Shown piece by piece: positions 8,145 to 17,655 of a stretch of DNA of 64,000 bases; position 1 is the stretch's first letter, and every line of letters starts with the position of its first letter. A model generated the notes under the pieces. It had not been told where the DNA came from. It saw nothing but the letters and a program-made list of their open reading frames with translations, and searched no databases. The DNA is taken from assembly GCF_001021975.1 (NCBI RefSeq), contig NZ_CP009928.1, positions 4,158,001 through 4,222,000 of the forward strand, given 5' to 3'. The position numbers and the translations under genes were made by a program. Source of the stretch: Chryseobacterium gallinarum. GTDB lineage: Bacteria; Bacteroidota; Bacteroidia; Flavobacteriales; Weeksellaceae.

Positions 8145-10307
8145 TTATTGTTTGATCAGCTTTTTATGGACTGTCTGCTTTACCGTTTCTATAGTGATGA
8201 CATAGTTTCCGGTCTGAATAGATGAAAGATTGATTTCTTCTTTTTTCCCTTTCAGAGAAGGGTTTGCCATTACCAGTCTTCCCGATTCATCATAGATTTT
8301 ATAGGACTTCAATGGATCACCGGCTGTGATAACCATCAGGTTTTTCGCAGGATTGGGATAGATATTAATGGAACTGTTTTTTACATTAAGATCTTCCACT
8401 GCCAAAACACTGCAGGAGAAACTGGCATTCCATCCATTAGCAGTTACGCCTCCATCTGAAGTAAATTTCACAGTTATAGCTCCTGAAGGATTTGTCGATG
8501 TGAACGGACCAGGAATTGTGGTTCCTGTCAGGTTATTTCCATTGGCAAATACAGGTGATGCTGTAGAGGGGCCATTATATACAGACATGAAATCATAATC
8601 TTGTTCCAGATCAAATGCTGTAAATGCCATGGTCATGGAAGAGCCGGAAGCGGGATAAAATGTCTTAATAAGTTCTTCATTATCCTTATATTCACCGGTT
8701 GGTCCGCCTGTATCTGTAAACGGAATTCCATCACACCAGGCACCATCCGTCAGAAAGAGTCTCGATAGCTGAAAAGCATTCGGGCCACTACAATTAGTTC
8801 CAAGATTTAGAATATAATAAGTAGCAGGCTGGAGATTGGTAAAACTGAAAGCCTGTGTGCTGGTATTCCCTGAAGATATTACGGTTCCTCCAGGGCTGGA
8901 AAGTCTGTATTTCCAGGATGTTGAAATGGCATCTGTGAAAGTAACATTGGCCGCAGTCTGGGTGATATCTGAAATATTGATATTGGTAATTGAAGTCGGA
9001 CATGATGTGGTGCAATTAGTACCCAGGCATCCTTTAGAATCAACTGTATTTCTGATCAATGTCCCCGGTTGTATTCCAAATCCATTGGCAAAGTTAATCC
9101 CTACACTGCTTACAAGGTGGCAGTAGCTCATAATGGTACCACCACCGGCAGGAGGAAGTGGCGCAGTACATCCTTCATTATTTCCTGCGGCAGGCCCACA
9201 GCCATCAATTGCTGTATTGTTTCCGTTCCAGAAACAAGCGTGGGTATGGGGTGAACCTAAATTATGTCCAATCTCGTGTGTCATAGCTTCAATATTCCAG
9301 GAGTATGTAGGGACATTCTGATAGGTGAAGTTAACTCCGCAATACGAGTATCTCGAATTAGTACATAAGCTATTGACAAAGGCAATACTTGTTGTGGCAG
9401 GATTCCTTAATAATTGTGCCAAATCACCATTAAAGTTAGTACGGGTATTTTTATACTGATTAAGAATAGCGCTTGGTGATCCCGAATAAGGATCGGTAGT
9501 CGTCCATACAAAAACTTCACTTAGTGCTACATTAATATCATCATTGGTATACAGTGTTGATACATTATTATGCATAGCGGTAACCCAATTGGTGGTAGTG
9601 GTTACATTGCTTCCATTTTGTGTATAAGGACCAAAGCCTGCTTCATAAAAAATCCTGACACAGTTATCTGTTTTCTTCTTATTTACATTGTTGGGATTAA
9701 AAGAGGATCTTTGAACCTGATTCTCTTTAAGTCCGTCTGCACCACAAACAAATGGATTGGTACCTGTCAATTTGGCGTCCGAATAACTGACAAAATCTTC
9801 AGTATCTTTAACCTTTCCGATGACGATATTGCCTAGTTCCAAGGTAGAAGCCACTCCTATGATATCATTATTAAAGAAGCTGAAGGCTACGATAGAAGTA
9901 TTATCTCCTTTTACAATTCCCTGATAATAAACACCTGGTGTGTAGTTTACAGTGTTCCCTTTGTCTGTAACCACTTTAAAATCTTTAGTAAAAAACTGAT
10001 TTTTGTACATTTCAACAGTGATCTTCCGTCCTCCGTCATAAGGAAAAGTAATTTCGAGGAAATCAGGTTTTTCATTGATCAACCTTTTCAGTTCAGCAGC
10101 TTGCAGGGACATGACTGTGATATCTGTTGCTGCACGTTTGTATTCAGTCAGCTTATTTGCGTCTTTATTGACTTCAAATAACTGATAGCCTTTAAGTTCT
10201 ATTTTACCATTATGATATTCAGAAACTTTCTGAGCAACCGGTCTTAGTTTTTGTGAAAATCCTAAGACAAAACATTGCAGCATGAAAAGCAGTATAATTT
10301 TTTTCAT
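8145..10307 (-). CDS. Secreted reprolysin-like zinc metalloprotease with CUB and T9SS domains
   Basis: A 720-residue protein. Layout: signal peptide (MKKIILLFMLQCFVLGFSQ), a propeptide-like region to about 195, an M12B/reprolysin-type catalytic domain with the zinc motif HEIGHNLGSPH at 344-354 and a downstream methionine turn (TIMSYCH). A fibronectin III-like module (about 435-520) and a CUB-like domain (about 525-635, YKDNEELIKTFYP, DYDFMSVYNGP) follow. The last 80 residues are a T9SS type A tail (INIYPNPAKNLMVI to VHKKLIKQ). It is probably a surface or extracellular endopeptidase. The many cysteines in the catalytic domain suggest disulfides. Transcribed alone, with its own terminator. Confidence 0.92.
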   Translation of the reverse strand: MKKIILLFMLQCFVLGFSQKLRPVAQKVSEYHNGKIELKGYQLFEVNKDANKLTEYKRAATDITVMSLQAAELKRLINEKPDFLEITFPYDGGRKITVEMYKNQFFTKDFKVVTDKGNTVNYTPGVYYQGIVKGDNTSIVAFSFFNNDIIGVASTLELGNIVIGKVKDTEDFVSYSDAKLTGTNPFVCGADGLKENQVQRSSFNPNNVNKKKTDNCVRIFYEAGFGPYTQNGSNVTTTTNWVTAMHNNVSTLYTNDDINVALSEVFVWTTTDPYSGSPSAILNQYKNTRTNFNGDLAQLLRNPATTSIAFVNSLCTNSRYSYCGVNFTYQNVPTYSWNIEAMTHEIGHNLGSPHTHACFWNGNNTAIDGCGPAAGNNEGCTAPLPPAGGGTIMSYCHLVSSVGINFANGFGIQPGTLIRNTVDSKGCLGTNCTTSCPTSITNINISDITQTAANVTFTDAISTSWKYRLSSPGGTVISSGNTSTQAFSFTNLQPATYYILNLGTNCSGPNAFQLSRLFLTDGAWCDGIPFTDTGGPTGEYKDNEELIKTFYPASGSSMTMAFTAFDLEQDYDFMSVYNGPSTASPVFANGNNLTGTTIPGPFTSTNPSGAITVKFTSDGGVTANGWNASFSCSVLAVEDLNVKNSSINIYPNPAKNLMVITAGDPLKSYKIYDESGRLVMANPSLKGKKEEINLSSIQTGNYVITIETVKQTVHKKLIKQ

Positions 10308-10445
10308 AGTATATTTTTTTTATAAATAAACAAAAAAAATCACAATATAATGAAAAACAGATATTAATTAAAGTAATTATTAAAATGTATATTAATTAAA
10401 TAAGGTAAAACCTGAAAATAAAAAAATTGATTCGCAGAAATAAAA

Positions 10446-10469
10446 AAAGACGTTAAAAATAACGTCTTT
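10446..10469 (-). terminator. Terminator of the UMF1-family transporter gene
   Basis: Perfect 10-bp stem AAAGACGTTA (10446-10455) and TAACGTCTTT (10460-10469) with an AAAA loop, just past the stop at 10475 on the minus strand. Confidence 0.8.
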
Positions 10470-10474
10470 AATTT

Positions 10475-11965
10475 TTATAAGGTTTCCCTATCTTTTCTCA
10501 TTTTTACCTTCAGGAACCGGATCAATATCAATCCTGCACCGAAAAATACAGTCATTGATAAGGCTGCAATTCTCATATTATTGAAATGCTCAATCAATGT
10601 AGCAAAAATAAATGTACCGATAATGATGGCTATCTTCTCCAGTACATCATAAAAACTGAAATAAGTGGTATTCTCCATGGAGTCTTCCGGAAGTAATTTT
10701 GAATACGTGGATCTTGACATAGCCTGAAGCCCTCCCATTACCAAACCTACTACTGCAGCCACCCCATAAAACTGGTATTCCACCGTAGGGTTTTCCTTGT
10801 TCAGGAAATAGGCCCATAAACAAGCTATTATCCATAATACAATGGCAATTGAAATCACATTCCTGTTGCCAATCCTTTTAGATAGTCTTGAGAAGATAAC
10901 TGCTCCTATAATGGCTTCAATCTGAATGACCAAAAGTGTTCCGATCAGCTTATCCTGGGCAAGATTGATTTCGCTTTTCCCGAATAAAGTGGCCATCAGG
11001 AAAATAGTCTGCATCCCCACACTGTAAAAGAAGAAACTCGATAAAAAGAATTTCAGGTTCCTATCCCTGAAAAGTAAATTACCTACCTTGAAGAGTTCAT
11101 GAAAGCTTTCTTTAGCAATATCCAGATAAAAGCTCATATTATCTTTTAACACTTCAAAAAAGCCCCCCTGTTCTTCATGCTTCTTGAAGATATTCTTATA
11201 GTTCAGGAGAACCAGGTCTTTAGGTAATTTATCTTTTACATTACCAAATTGTGGCAGATGTTTAAAAGTATATTGTGAGAAACCGAACCACCATGCCCCG
11301 GTCAGTAAAAAACTAATCCTGGTGAATAACAATTGCTGTGCTGCTCCTTTGGCAAAAACCTGGATTAGCACCAGACAGATTACCACCAACACCACAGAGC
11401 CGATATATCCGTATACATAGCCTTTTGCAGACAATGCATCCTGTTTATCCGGCGTGGCAATATCAGGTAAAAATGAATTGTAAAAAACCAGACTTCCCCA
11501 AAATCCTACACTTGCCGTAATACTGAAAAGAAGCCCTAAAAATACGTTATGCATTCCTGTAAACATTGCTAATCCCATGCATGAGGTAGCACCCAGATAA
11601 CAAAAGAACTGCAAGAATGATTTTTTGTTTCCTATGGTATCGGCCAGAGAGGATAAAAACGGAGAAAGCAATACCACGATAAAGAATGAAATGGTTAATG
11701 AATATCCATATACAGCATCCGGCTGGTATTCTTCACCAAAGATTCTGATCATATGCCTCACCGGAACGTCAATCCATGTTTTGGTTTCCGCTACATATTC
11801 TTTCTTTTCATACGCTGTGGTAAGGATGGAATAATAAATAGGGAAAATAGTAGAGGTAATGACCAGGGAATACACGGAGTTTGCCCAGTCATATACAGCC
11901 CAGGCCTTCATAATCTTCGGATTATTTTTTATGTTTTTAGGCTGTCGATTCTCAGTTTCAGACAT
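10475..11965 (-). CDS. MFS transporter, UMF1 (Atg22-like) family
   Basis: A 496-residue polytopic inner-membrane protein with about 12 hydrophobic segments. The N-terminal signature KAWAVYDWANSVYSLVITST is typical of the UMF1/Atg22-like branch of the major facilitator superfamily, whose eukaryotic members export amino acids from the vacuole. A soluble central loop rich in charged residues (about 250-290) separates the two halves. Substrate in bacteria is unknown. Stand-alone gene with a strong terminator, next to but apart from the thiolase gene. Confidence 0.85.
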   Translation of the reverse strand: MSETENRQPKNIKNNPKIMKAWAVYDWANSVYSLVITSTIFPIYYSILTTAYEKKEYVAETKTWIDVPVRHMIRIFGEEYQPDAVYGYSLTISFFIVVLLSPFLSSLADTIGNKKSFLQFFCYLGATSCMGLAMFTGMHNVFLGLLFSITASVGFWGSLVFYNSFLPDIATPDKQDALSAKGYVYGYIGSVVLVVICLVLIQVFAKGAAQQLLFTRISFLLTGAWWFGFSQYTFKHLPQFGNVKDKLPKDLVLLNYKNIFKKHEEQGGFFEVLKDNMSFYLDIAKESFHELFKVGNLLFRDRNLKFFLSSFFFYSVGMQTIFLMATLFGKSEINLAQDKLIGTLLVIQIEAIIGAVIFSRLSKRIGNRNVISIAIVLWIIACLWAYFLNKENPTVEYQFYGVAAVVGLVMGGLQAMSRSTYSKLLPEDSMENTTYFSFYDVLEKIAIIIGTFIFATLIEHFNNMRIAALSMTVFFGAGLILIRFLKVKMRKDRETL

Positions 11966-12000
11966 TTCAAATAAATATTAGTAGCACAAAAATAAAAAAA

Positions 12001-12049
12001 CCATTAAGAAATGGATAAGTTTTTAAAAAAATTATCTATTCCTTAATGG
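12001..12049 (-). terminator. Long imperfect stem-loop, terminator of the thiolase gene
   Basis: Arms at 12001-12018 and 12032-12049 pair over 18 positions with two mismatches around a U/A-rich loop. The structure lies 23 nt past the thiolase stop. Confidence 0.65.
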
Positions 12050-12071
12050 CAATATATTATTAAACAATGTA

Positions 12072-13250
12072 TTACATATTCTCAATCACGATAGCGGAAG
12101 CTCCTCCACCACCGTTGCAGATTGCTGCTGCACCATATTTGGCATTGTTTTGCTTTAATACATTGATCAATGTAACGATGATTCTCGAGCCTGAACTTCC
12201 CAGAGGATGTCCTAATGCAACTGCCCCTCCGTTTACATTTACTTTAGAAGCGTCTAATCCTAAGATTTTGTTGTTTGCCAGGCCTACTACAGAGAAAGCT
12301 TCATTAAATTCAAAAAAGTCGATATCAGAAATCTCCAGGCCTGCTTTTTTAAGGGCAATAGGCAATGCCTTTGCAGGAGCCGTTGTAAAGTTTTCAGATT
12401 CCTGAGCTGCATCAGCATAGGAAATGATTTTGGCTAAAGGCTTCAATCCTAATTCTTCCATTTTTTCTTTGGAAACAAGGATCAGGGCAGATGCTCCATC
12501 ATTTAAAGTAGAGGCATTAGCTGCCGTTACTGTTCCTTCTTCTTTTTTGAAAACTGTAGGAAGAGTTGCAATCCTGTCAAAGTTTACCGCTTTATACTCT
12601 TCATCTTCTGCAAAAATTACAGGTTCTCCTTTTCTTTGTGGAATAGAAACAGGAACCACTTCTTCGGCAAATTTACCTTCGCTCCAGGCCTTTGCAGACC
12701 TCTTATAAGATTCTATGGCAAAATTATCCTGGTCTTCCCTTGTAATAGTATAGTCGACAGCACATTTTTCTGCACATACCCCCATGTGGACTTTATTGTA
12801 AACATCGGTAAGGCCGTCCAGTACCATTCCGTCCTGCATTTTGATATCGCCCAGCTTTGTAGCTACTCTTGCATTATAATAGTGTGGAACCATAGACATA
12901 TTTTCCATACCTCCTGCTACGATTATTTCGGCATCACCTGCTTTAATTGCCTGGGCTGCCATTGTTACGGCTTTCATACCTGAAGCACAAACTTTATTTA
13001 CGGTAGTAGACGGTGTATTGATTGAAAGGCCTGCTCCTAAAGCCACCTGACGTGCCGGTGCCTGGCCTTCTCCTGCCTGCAGTACATTTCCCATATAGAT
13101 TTCCTGAACCTTCTCAGGATCAAGACCAATTTTATCTAATGCTCCTTTTACAGCAACAGACCCAAGTTTAGTAGCCGGAACTGTTGACAAGCTTCCCATA
13201 AAACTCCCCATTGGGGTTCTTACTGCGGAAACAATGAATACTTCTTTCAT
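12072..13250 (-). CDS. Acetyl-CoA C-acyltransferase (thiolase)
   Basis: Start set at 13250 (MKEVFIVSAVRTPMG), the canonical thiolase N-terminus; eight upstream in-frame codons are not needed. The 392-residue product has the full catalytic set: acyl-accepting C88 in NKVCASGMK, H348 in GHPLGSSGSR and C378 in CNGGGGAS. These positions match the well-studied biosynthetic thiolases almost exactly. It condenses two acetyl-CoA to acetoacetyl-CoA or runs in reverse in fatty-acid or amino-acid breakdown. The direction is not decided by sequence. In this organism it could supply acetoacetyl-CoA to the mevalonate pathway. Confidence 0.95.
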   Translation of the reverse strand: MKEVFIVSAVRTPMGSFMGSLSTVPATKLGSVAVKGALDKIGLDPEKVQEIYMGNVLQAGEGQAPARQVALGAGLSINTPSTTVNKVCASGMKAVTMAAQAIKAGDAEIIVAGGMENMSMVPHYYNARVATKLGDIKMQDGMVLDGLTDVYNKVHMGVCAEKCAVDYTITREDQDNFAIESYKRSAKAWSEGKFAEEVVPVSIPQRKGEPVIFAEDEEYKAVNFDRIATLPTVFKKEEGTVTAANASTLNDGASALILVSKEKMEELGLKPLAKIISYADAAQESENFTTAPAKALPIALKKAGLEISDIDFFEFNEAFSVVGLANNKILGLDASKVNVNGGAVALGHPLGSSGSRIIVTLINVLKQNNAKYGAAAICNGGGGASAIVIENM

Positions 13251-13307
13251 GTGTATAATTTTTATTTTAGTCAAAATGAAACCGGGGTTTCATCTTCAAT
13301 TTTAGAT

Positions 13308-13718
13308 TTATTTTACCTTTACATATACCACATCAAATTGGGTATTTTCAATTTTAGATTGTATTTTCAGAAAATTATCCTGGGTTTCAATCACTTTATT
13401 ATTGAAAACATCTCCTATCTGTGCAGGATCATTTTTATCGGATTTTTCCATAACAATTGATTTATAATTGCAGTCATCCACAAAAACCAATGTAGATTTG
13501 ATATAATCTTTCCCGTTATTAAAATATTCCGTTTGAACGTTATCTTTGATGGTCATATACCATATTCCTTCAGGATAATTGGCACGCAAGAATTTACCTT
13601 CCCTTATGTTGGCACACTTAGCCGGATTATCAGGTTTTTTCATTTCGGTTTGCTGAGCCTTCACTTGGGAGGCGGTCATCACCAGTATTCCTATTGAAAA
13701 GATTTTTAAAAAATTCAT
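13308..13718 (-). CDS. Small secreted protein of unknown function
   Basis: A 136-residue product with a signal peptide ending near KAQQ (MNFLKIFSIGILVMTASQVKAQ) and a mature domain of about 115 residues. Two cysteines (CANIREGKF and DDCNYKS) could form one disulfide. The phrase CANIREGKFLRANYPEGIWYMTI hints at a small beta-rich domain. I do not recognise the family. It lies 18 nt downstream of the unknown membrane-protein gene on the same strand, so the two may be co-transcribed. Confidence 0.7.
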   Translation of the reverse strand: MNFLKIFSIGILVMTASQVKAQQTEMKKPDNPAKCANIREGKFLRANYPEGIWYMTIKDNVQTEYFNNGKDYIKSTLVFVDDCNYKSIVMEKSDKNDPAQIGDVFNNKVIETQDNFLKIQSKIENTQFDVVYVKVK

Positions 13719-13736
13719 ATATCTTTACATCCTTTT

Positions 13737-14129
13737 TTATTTATTTTTATCATTTCCTTTAGCAGCTACAATCATCAGGAAAGCACCTAAAAATTCTACG
13801 CCCCATCCCCATTTTAGTTTAACAATTCCTGCCATGCTTTCTCTCCAGGATTTAAAAGGCAAAAAGCTGAAATAGTCTAATGATTGTACTTTAACCGCCA
13901 CCAATGTGAACCCGAATAAAAAGACAAGCAGGAAACCGAAGAGTCTCACCATTCTGACATTTCCGTTTACAATTCCAAAAACTGCACATGCTGCAAGAAT
14001 CCAGCATGTTATTGCTAAATAATGGTCCAGTTTCCAGTAGTTCCAGTTTCCGATAACAGGTATATGCACCAGAGGCAAAAAACTGCCTGCAACTACTAAT
14101 ATCAATCCTAATAACTGAATATTCTTCAT
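13737..14129 (-). CDS. Small integral membrane protein of unknown function
   Basis: Start chosen at 14129 (MKNIQLLGLILVVAGSFLPL); twelve upstream in-frame codons look like a leader shadow. The 130-residue product has four hydrophobic segments (about 3-22, 34-53, 58-78, 108-124). The short charged stretch KVQSLDYFSFLPFKSWRES lies between the third and fourth. No family recognised. The only neighbour on the same strand close by is the small secreted protein 18 nt downstream. Confidence 0.65.
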   Translation of the reverse strand: MKNIQLLGLILVVAGSFLPLVHIPVIGNWNYWKLDHYLAITCWILAACAVFGIVNGNVRMVRLFGFLLVFLFGFTLVAVKVQSLDYFSFLPFKSWRESMAGIVKLKWGWGVEFLGAFLMIVAAKGNDKNK

Positions 14130-14485
14130 ATTTACTAAAGTGCCAAAATACAAAAAAAAACACACTTTTAATCCGTGTATTTTAAAAAGAAATTTTTCTA
14201 CCCAAACGCTTGTTAGCCATAAAAAAAATACTATAAATTTATCTAATAAATAAAAAAAATGGCAAATTATTACTTAATTGAAAATCAGAATTAATCCTTT
14301 TACCCCGGTATTAAGTCCATATTTTTATTGAGCAAAGACACATTATTAGGGCAGGGTAAAAATCTTTGAATAAACAGATTACCAGATGAACTGCCCCGTA
14401 TTTTTTGAAAAGATTAGCTTAGACATAAAAAAATTGCACTTTTTTTCAAAAGTGCAATTTAATATTTAAATAATACCGGAGTACA
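14130..14485. other. Intergenic region without genes
   Basis: About 355 bp, very A/T-rich. The only clear element is the terminator of the nucleoside-transporter gene at 14431-14460; a weak hairpin GTGTG/CACAC-like lies near 14158-14182. No credible open reading frame on either strand. Confidence 0.6.
14431..14460 (-). terminator. Terminator of the nucleoside MFS transporter gene
   Basis: Perfect 13-bp stem AAATTGCACTTTT (14431-14443) and AAAAGTGCAATTT (14448-14460) with a 4-nt loop, 26 nt past the stop. Confidence 0.8.
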
Positions 14486-15868
14486 TTAATGTTTTACCGA
14501 AGAAACATCTTCCGGATTATGTTTATGCCTGAATAATACTGCAAAAAAGAGGGCCAGCACCAATGCATAAATGGCAAAGGAAAGCCATATCTGATGCCAG
14601 TCTTTTACCATCACCACCGAAGAAAGTGTTCCATCGGAATTTACCATAGCATTAAAGCTTGTTTTCAGGATTTCCAGGAATGTAGGGTTATCTGGTGTAG
14701 TTTCTAAATAAGCGGATAAATCTGAAGCAGTAGTAAATTTATGGGTAAAGAATTTATCAATAGCCCAACCTGCTATATAGCTTCCGAAAACCGCCCCGAA
14801 TCCATTGGTCATCATCATAAATAACCCTTGTGCGGAAGAACGGATATTTTTATCTGTTGTTGTCTCTACGAAAAGCGATCCGGAAATATTAAAGAAGTCA
14901 AAAGCCATCCCATATACAATACACGAAAGAATGATTAAAGACAGACCAAATCCTTCCGGGACACCATAAGCAAAAAATCCAAATCTTAATACCCATGCCA
15001 GCATAGACATCAGCATTACTTTTTTTATTCCGAATTTTTTCAGGAAGAAAGGGATTGCCAGAATAAACAGGGTTTCAGATACCTGGGAAATAGACATAAT
15101 GATCGTAGATCTCTGTACTACAAATGAATCAGCATATTTGGGAAACTGTGCAAATTCACTTAAAAAGACGTCACCATAAGCATTGGTCAGCTGAAGTGCT
15201 GCTCCTAAAAGCATCGAAAATAAGAAGAATAACGCCATCTTATAGTTTCCAAAAAGCTTGAACGCGTTTAATCCTAATTGTTCTGATAGTGGGGCGTCTT
15301 TATCAATTAACTTTTGTGGAGGACATTTAGGCAATGTGAGGGCGTAAATTCCCAGGAATATAGCTACAGCACCCCCGATGTAAAATTGTCCTTCTGTTGC
15401 CTTGTTTCCACTAAGGTTGGTAATCCACATGGCTACAATAAAGCCTATGGTTCCCCACACACGAATTGGCGGAAAATCCTTTACCACATCCATATTATTG
15501 TTTTTCAGGATTGTGTATGAGATCGAATTGGCAAGAGCAATAGTCGGCATATAGAAACACATGGCAACAAGCATTATCGAAAAGAAAGAATTGGGATCTG
15601 CAGAATGGGGTAATATGAAAAGAATAACTCCATAAAGGATATGTAAAACTGAAAATATACGCTCAGCGTTTACCCAACGGTCGGCGATAATTCCAGTGAT
15701 GGTTGGCATAAAAATGGAGGCAATTCCCATGGTTCCGAAAACAGCTCCAAACTGTGTTCCTTCCCAGTGTTTAGTACCAAACCAGAAGTTTGCCATCGTA
15801 ATCAGCCATGCTCCCCACACAAAAAACTGGAGAAAACTGAGGATGGTCAGTCGTAATTTTAAATTCAT
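14486..15868 (-). CDS. MFS transporter of the nucleoside:H+ symporter type
   Basis: A 460-residue protein with about 12 membrane segments. The start MNLKLRLTILSFLQFFVWGAWLITMANFWFG and the motif TGIIADRWVNAERI are characteristic of the NupG/XapB nucleoside permease branch of MFS. It probably imports nucleosides with protons across the inner membrane. It starts 21 nt after the DUF151 nuclease gene and is probably in one transcript with it. A nuclease next to a nucleoside carrier is suggestive, but DUF151 proteins are common and the link is only inferred. Confidence 0.82.
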   Translation of the reverse strand: MNLKLRLTILSFLQFFVWGAWLITMANFWFGTKHWEGTQFGAVFGTMGIASIFMPTITGIIADRWVNAERIFSVLHILYGVILFILPHSADPNSFFSIMLVAMCFYMPTIALANSISYTILKNNNMDVVKDFPPIRVWGTIGFIVAMWITNLSGNKATEGQFYIGGAVAIFLGIYALTLPKCPPQKLIDKDAPLSEQLGLNAFKLFGNYKMALFFLFSMLLGAALQLTNAYGDVFLSEFAQFPKYADSFVVQRSTIIMSISQVSETLFILAIPFFLKKFGIKKVMLMSMLAWVLRFGFFAYGVPEGFGLSLIILSCIVYGMAFDFFNISGSLFVETTTDKNIRSSAQGLFMMMTNGFGAVFGSYIAGWAIDKFFTHKFTTASDLSAYLETTPDNPTFLEILKTSFNAMVNSDGTLSSVVMVKDWHQIWLSFAIYALVLALFFAVLFRHKHNPEDVSSVKH

Positions 15869-15889
15869 AGTTTATATAAAAAGTATCTC

Positions 15890-16489
15890 TTAGTCAATTT
15901 TCTTTTTCCTCCTCTTGATTTCTTCCTGAATTTCAAGGGCAGTATCGTAGTCTTCCTCTTTAACGGCTTCATCAAGCAGTTTCTGAAGTTCTTCCATGGA
16001 AAGGGATTTCAGGCTGTCTTCCGTTTGTATGGTTTCTGAGAAAGATTGTTCTTCTTTTGAAACATCTTCCAGTTCCAGTAAAATTCCTGCTTCATTCAAA
16101 ACCTGCTGTGTAGTGAAAATAGGGGCATCAAATCTTACGGCCATAGCAACAGCATCGGAAGTTCTTGCATCAAGAATAAGCTCTTCTTCCGTAATCTTAT
16201 TTTTAAAATTGATATTTGAAAAGAAAACACCGTCTACAATCTGATAAATGATTACAGAAATCAATTCATAGTTAGCAGAAACTATAAATTTTGTAAATAA
16301 ATCATGAGTAAGAGGACGAGGGGGATGGATATCTTTTTCCAGTCCGAGAGAGATAGACTGAGCTTCGAAATTTCCTATAACAACAGGTAATTTTATATGT
16401 GTTTCCTCATGCTCCAGTAGCAATGCGTACGCTCCTGATTGTGTCTGGCTGTACGATATTCCGCGAATAATTAGCTGCTTATAATCCAT
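15890..16489 (-). CDS. Bifunctional nuclease (DUF151) family protein with UvrB/C motif
   Basis: A 199-residue protein. Residues 1-135 form the DUF151 domain (LPVVIGNFEAQSISLGLE, then DARTSDAVAMAVRFDAPIF), seen in proteins reported to have DNase and RNase activity. A linker of acidic residues follows. The last 40 residues (SMEELQKLLDEAVKEEDYDTALEIQEEIKRR) match the UVR interaction helix pair found in UvrB, UvrC and ClpC-like proteins. The two-domain layout is usual in Bacteroidota. Upstream gene of the nucleoside transporter. Confidence 0.88.
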   Translation of the reverse strand: MDYKQLIIRGISYSQTQSGAYALLLEHEETHIKLPVVIGNFEAQSISLGLEKDIHPPRPLTHDLFTKFIVSANYELISVIIYQIVDGVFFSNINFKNKITEEELILDARTSDAVAMAVRFDAPIFTTQQVLNEAGILLELEDVSKEEQSFSETIQTEDSLKSLSMEELQKLLDEAVKEEDYDTALEIQEEIKRRKKKID

Positions 16490-16540
16490 AATTGCAAATA
16501 TAGATTAATTTTTTATAGTGATTTTACTTTTTCACACAAA

Positions 16541-16570
16541 AATAAAAGCCCGGAAAGCCGAGCTTTTATT
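16541..16570 (-). terminator. Terminator of the etfBA operon
   Basis: Arms 16541-16553 and 16558-16570 pair over 13 bp with one mismatch and an AAAG loop. It lies about 100 nt past the etfA stop and before the DUF151 gene. Confidence 0.65.
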
Positions 16571-16668
16571 GTGCTGTATATGATTTGTCAATAGCAACAG
16601 TTAATTTATCTTTGCAAGTAATTCATTAAGAATTGATAAGCTAAAGTAACTGATTATTGACAATGTTC

Positions 16669-17616
16669 TTATCCTTTTATTGCTTTGATTTTCTCCGTTA
16701 AAGCCGGAATAATCTGGAAGGCATCTCCTACTACTCCGTAATCGGCAGACTTGAAGAATGGTGCTTCAGCGTCGTTGTTGATCACTACAATAGTTTTGGA
16801 AGAGTTCACACCGGCAAGGTGCTGAATAGCTCCGGAAATCCCTACTGCAATGTAAAGGTTAGGTGAAATCGCTTTACCGGTTTGTCCCACGTGTTCTGTG
16901 TGAGGTCTCCATCCGATATCGGAAACAGGCTTGGAACATGCTGTAGCTGCTCCTAAAACGTTGGCCAATTCTTCAATCATTCCCCAGTTTTCCGGTCCTT
17001 TCATACCTCTTCCTGCGGAAACCACAATTTCAGCTTCCTTAAGGTCTAACTTTCCTGAACTTTGCTCATGCGAGATTACTTTAGTATCTTCATTTGCCAC
17101 CGAAAGATTCTTGATTTCTTCTGAGCCGGATACTGCATTTTCCTTTACTCCGAAGGCATTTTGAGAAACAGTAATAATAACTCCGTTTCCTTCAGCTTTT
17201 GCATGCATAAATCCTTTTCCTGAGAATGCTTTTCTTTTTACCTGGAAAGGAGAAAGACTTTCAGGAGCTTCCAGAACATTGGTGATTAATGAGTAATTCT
17301 TCATTACGGCAAGCATTGGAGCAATAGAAGAAGCATCGGTAGTGTGTGGAAAAACAATGATATTTCCATCCGCTACTTCACTTACTGCCTGAGCAAATGC
17401 TTTTGCTGAAAAGTTTTTAAGGCCCTCGTCTTTGATATTAATCACGTTTGATGCTCCATACTTGTATAATAAGTCTGAAGAATCAGTAGGGTTTATAGAA
17501 ATTGCCGTAACGGTATCCCCGGCTTTGTCTGCAACAGCTTTAGCATAAGAAACTGCTTCAAAAGCTGCTTTTTTGTAAACTCCGTTTATATTTTCTGCGT
17601 ATACGAATACTGCCAT
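16669..17616 (-). CDS. etfA: Electron transfer flavoprotein alpha subunit
   Basis: A 315-residue protein. The C-terminal FAD-binding half carries the family landmarks GRGMKGPENWGMIEELA (about 203-219), WRPHTEHVGQTGKAI (about 240-255) and GISGAIQHLAGV (about 268-279). With EtfB it accepts electrons from acyl-CoA dehydrogenases and similar flavoenzymes and delivers them to the respiratory chain. It follows etfB by 39 nt in one operon. Length is normal for the short-chain bacterial type. Confidence 0.95.
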   Translation of the reverse strand: MAVFVYAENINGVYKKAAFEAVSYAKAVADKAGDTVTAISINPTDSSDLLYKYGASNVINIKDEGLKNFSAKAFAQAVSEVADGNIIVFPHTTDASSIAPMLAVMKNYSLITNVLEAPESLSPFQVKRKAFSGKGFMHAKAEGNGVIITVSQNAFGVKENAVSGSEEIKNLSVANEDTKVISHEQSSGKLDLKEAEIVVSAGRGMKGPENWGMIEELANVLGAATACSKPVSDIGWRPHTEHVGQTGKAISPNLYIAVGISGAIQHLAGVNSSKTIVVINNDAEAPFFKSADYGVVGDAFQIIPALTEKIKAIKG

Positions 17617-17655
17617 TTTTTTACATTTAAAGATTAAAAATTCAAGAATAAAAGA

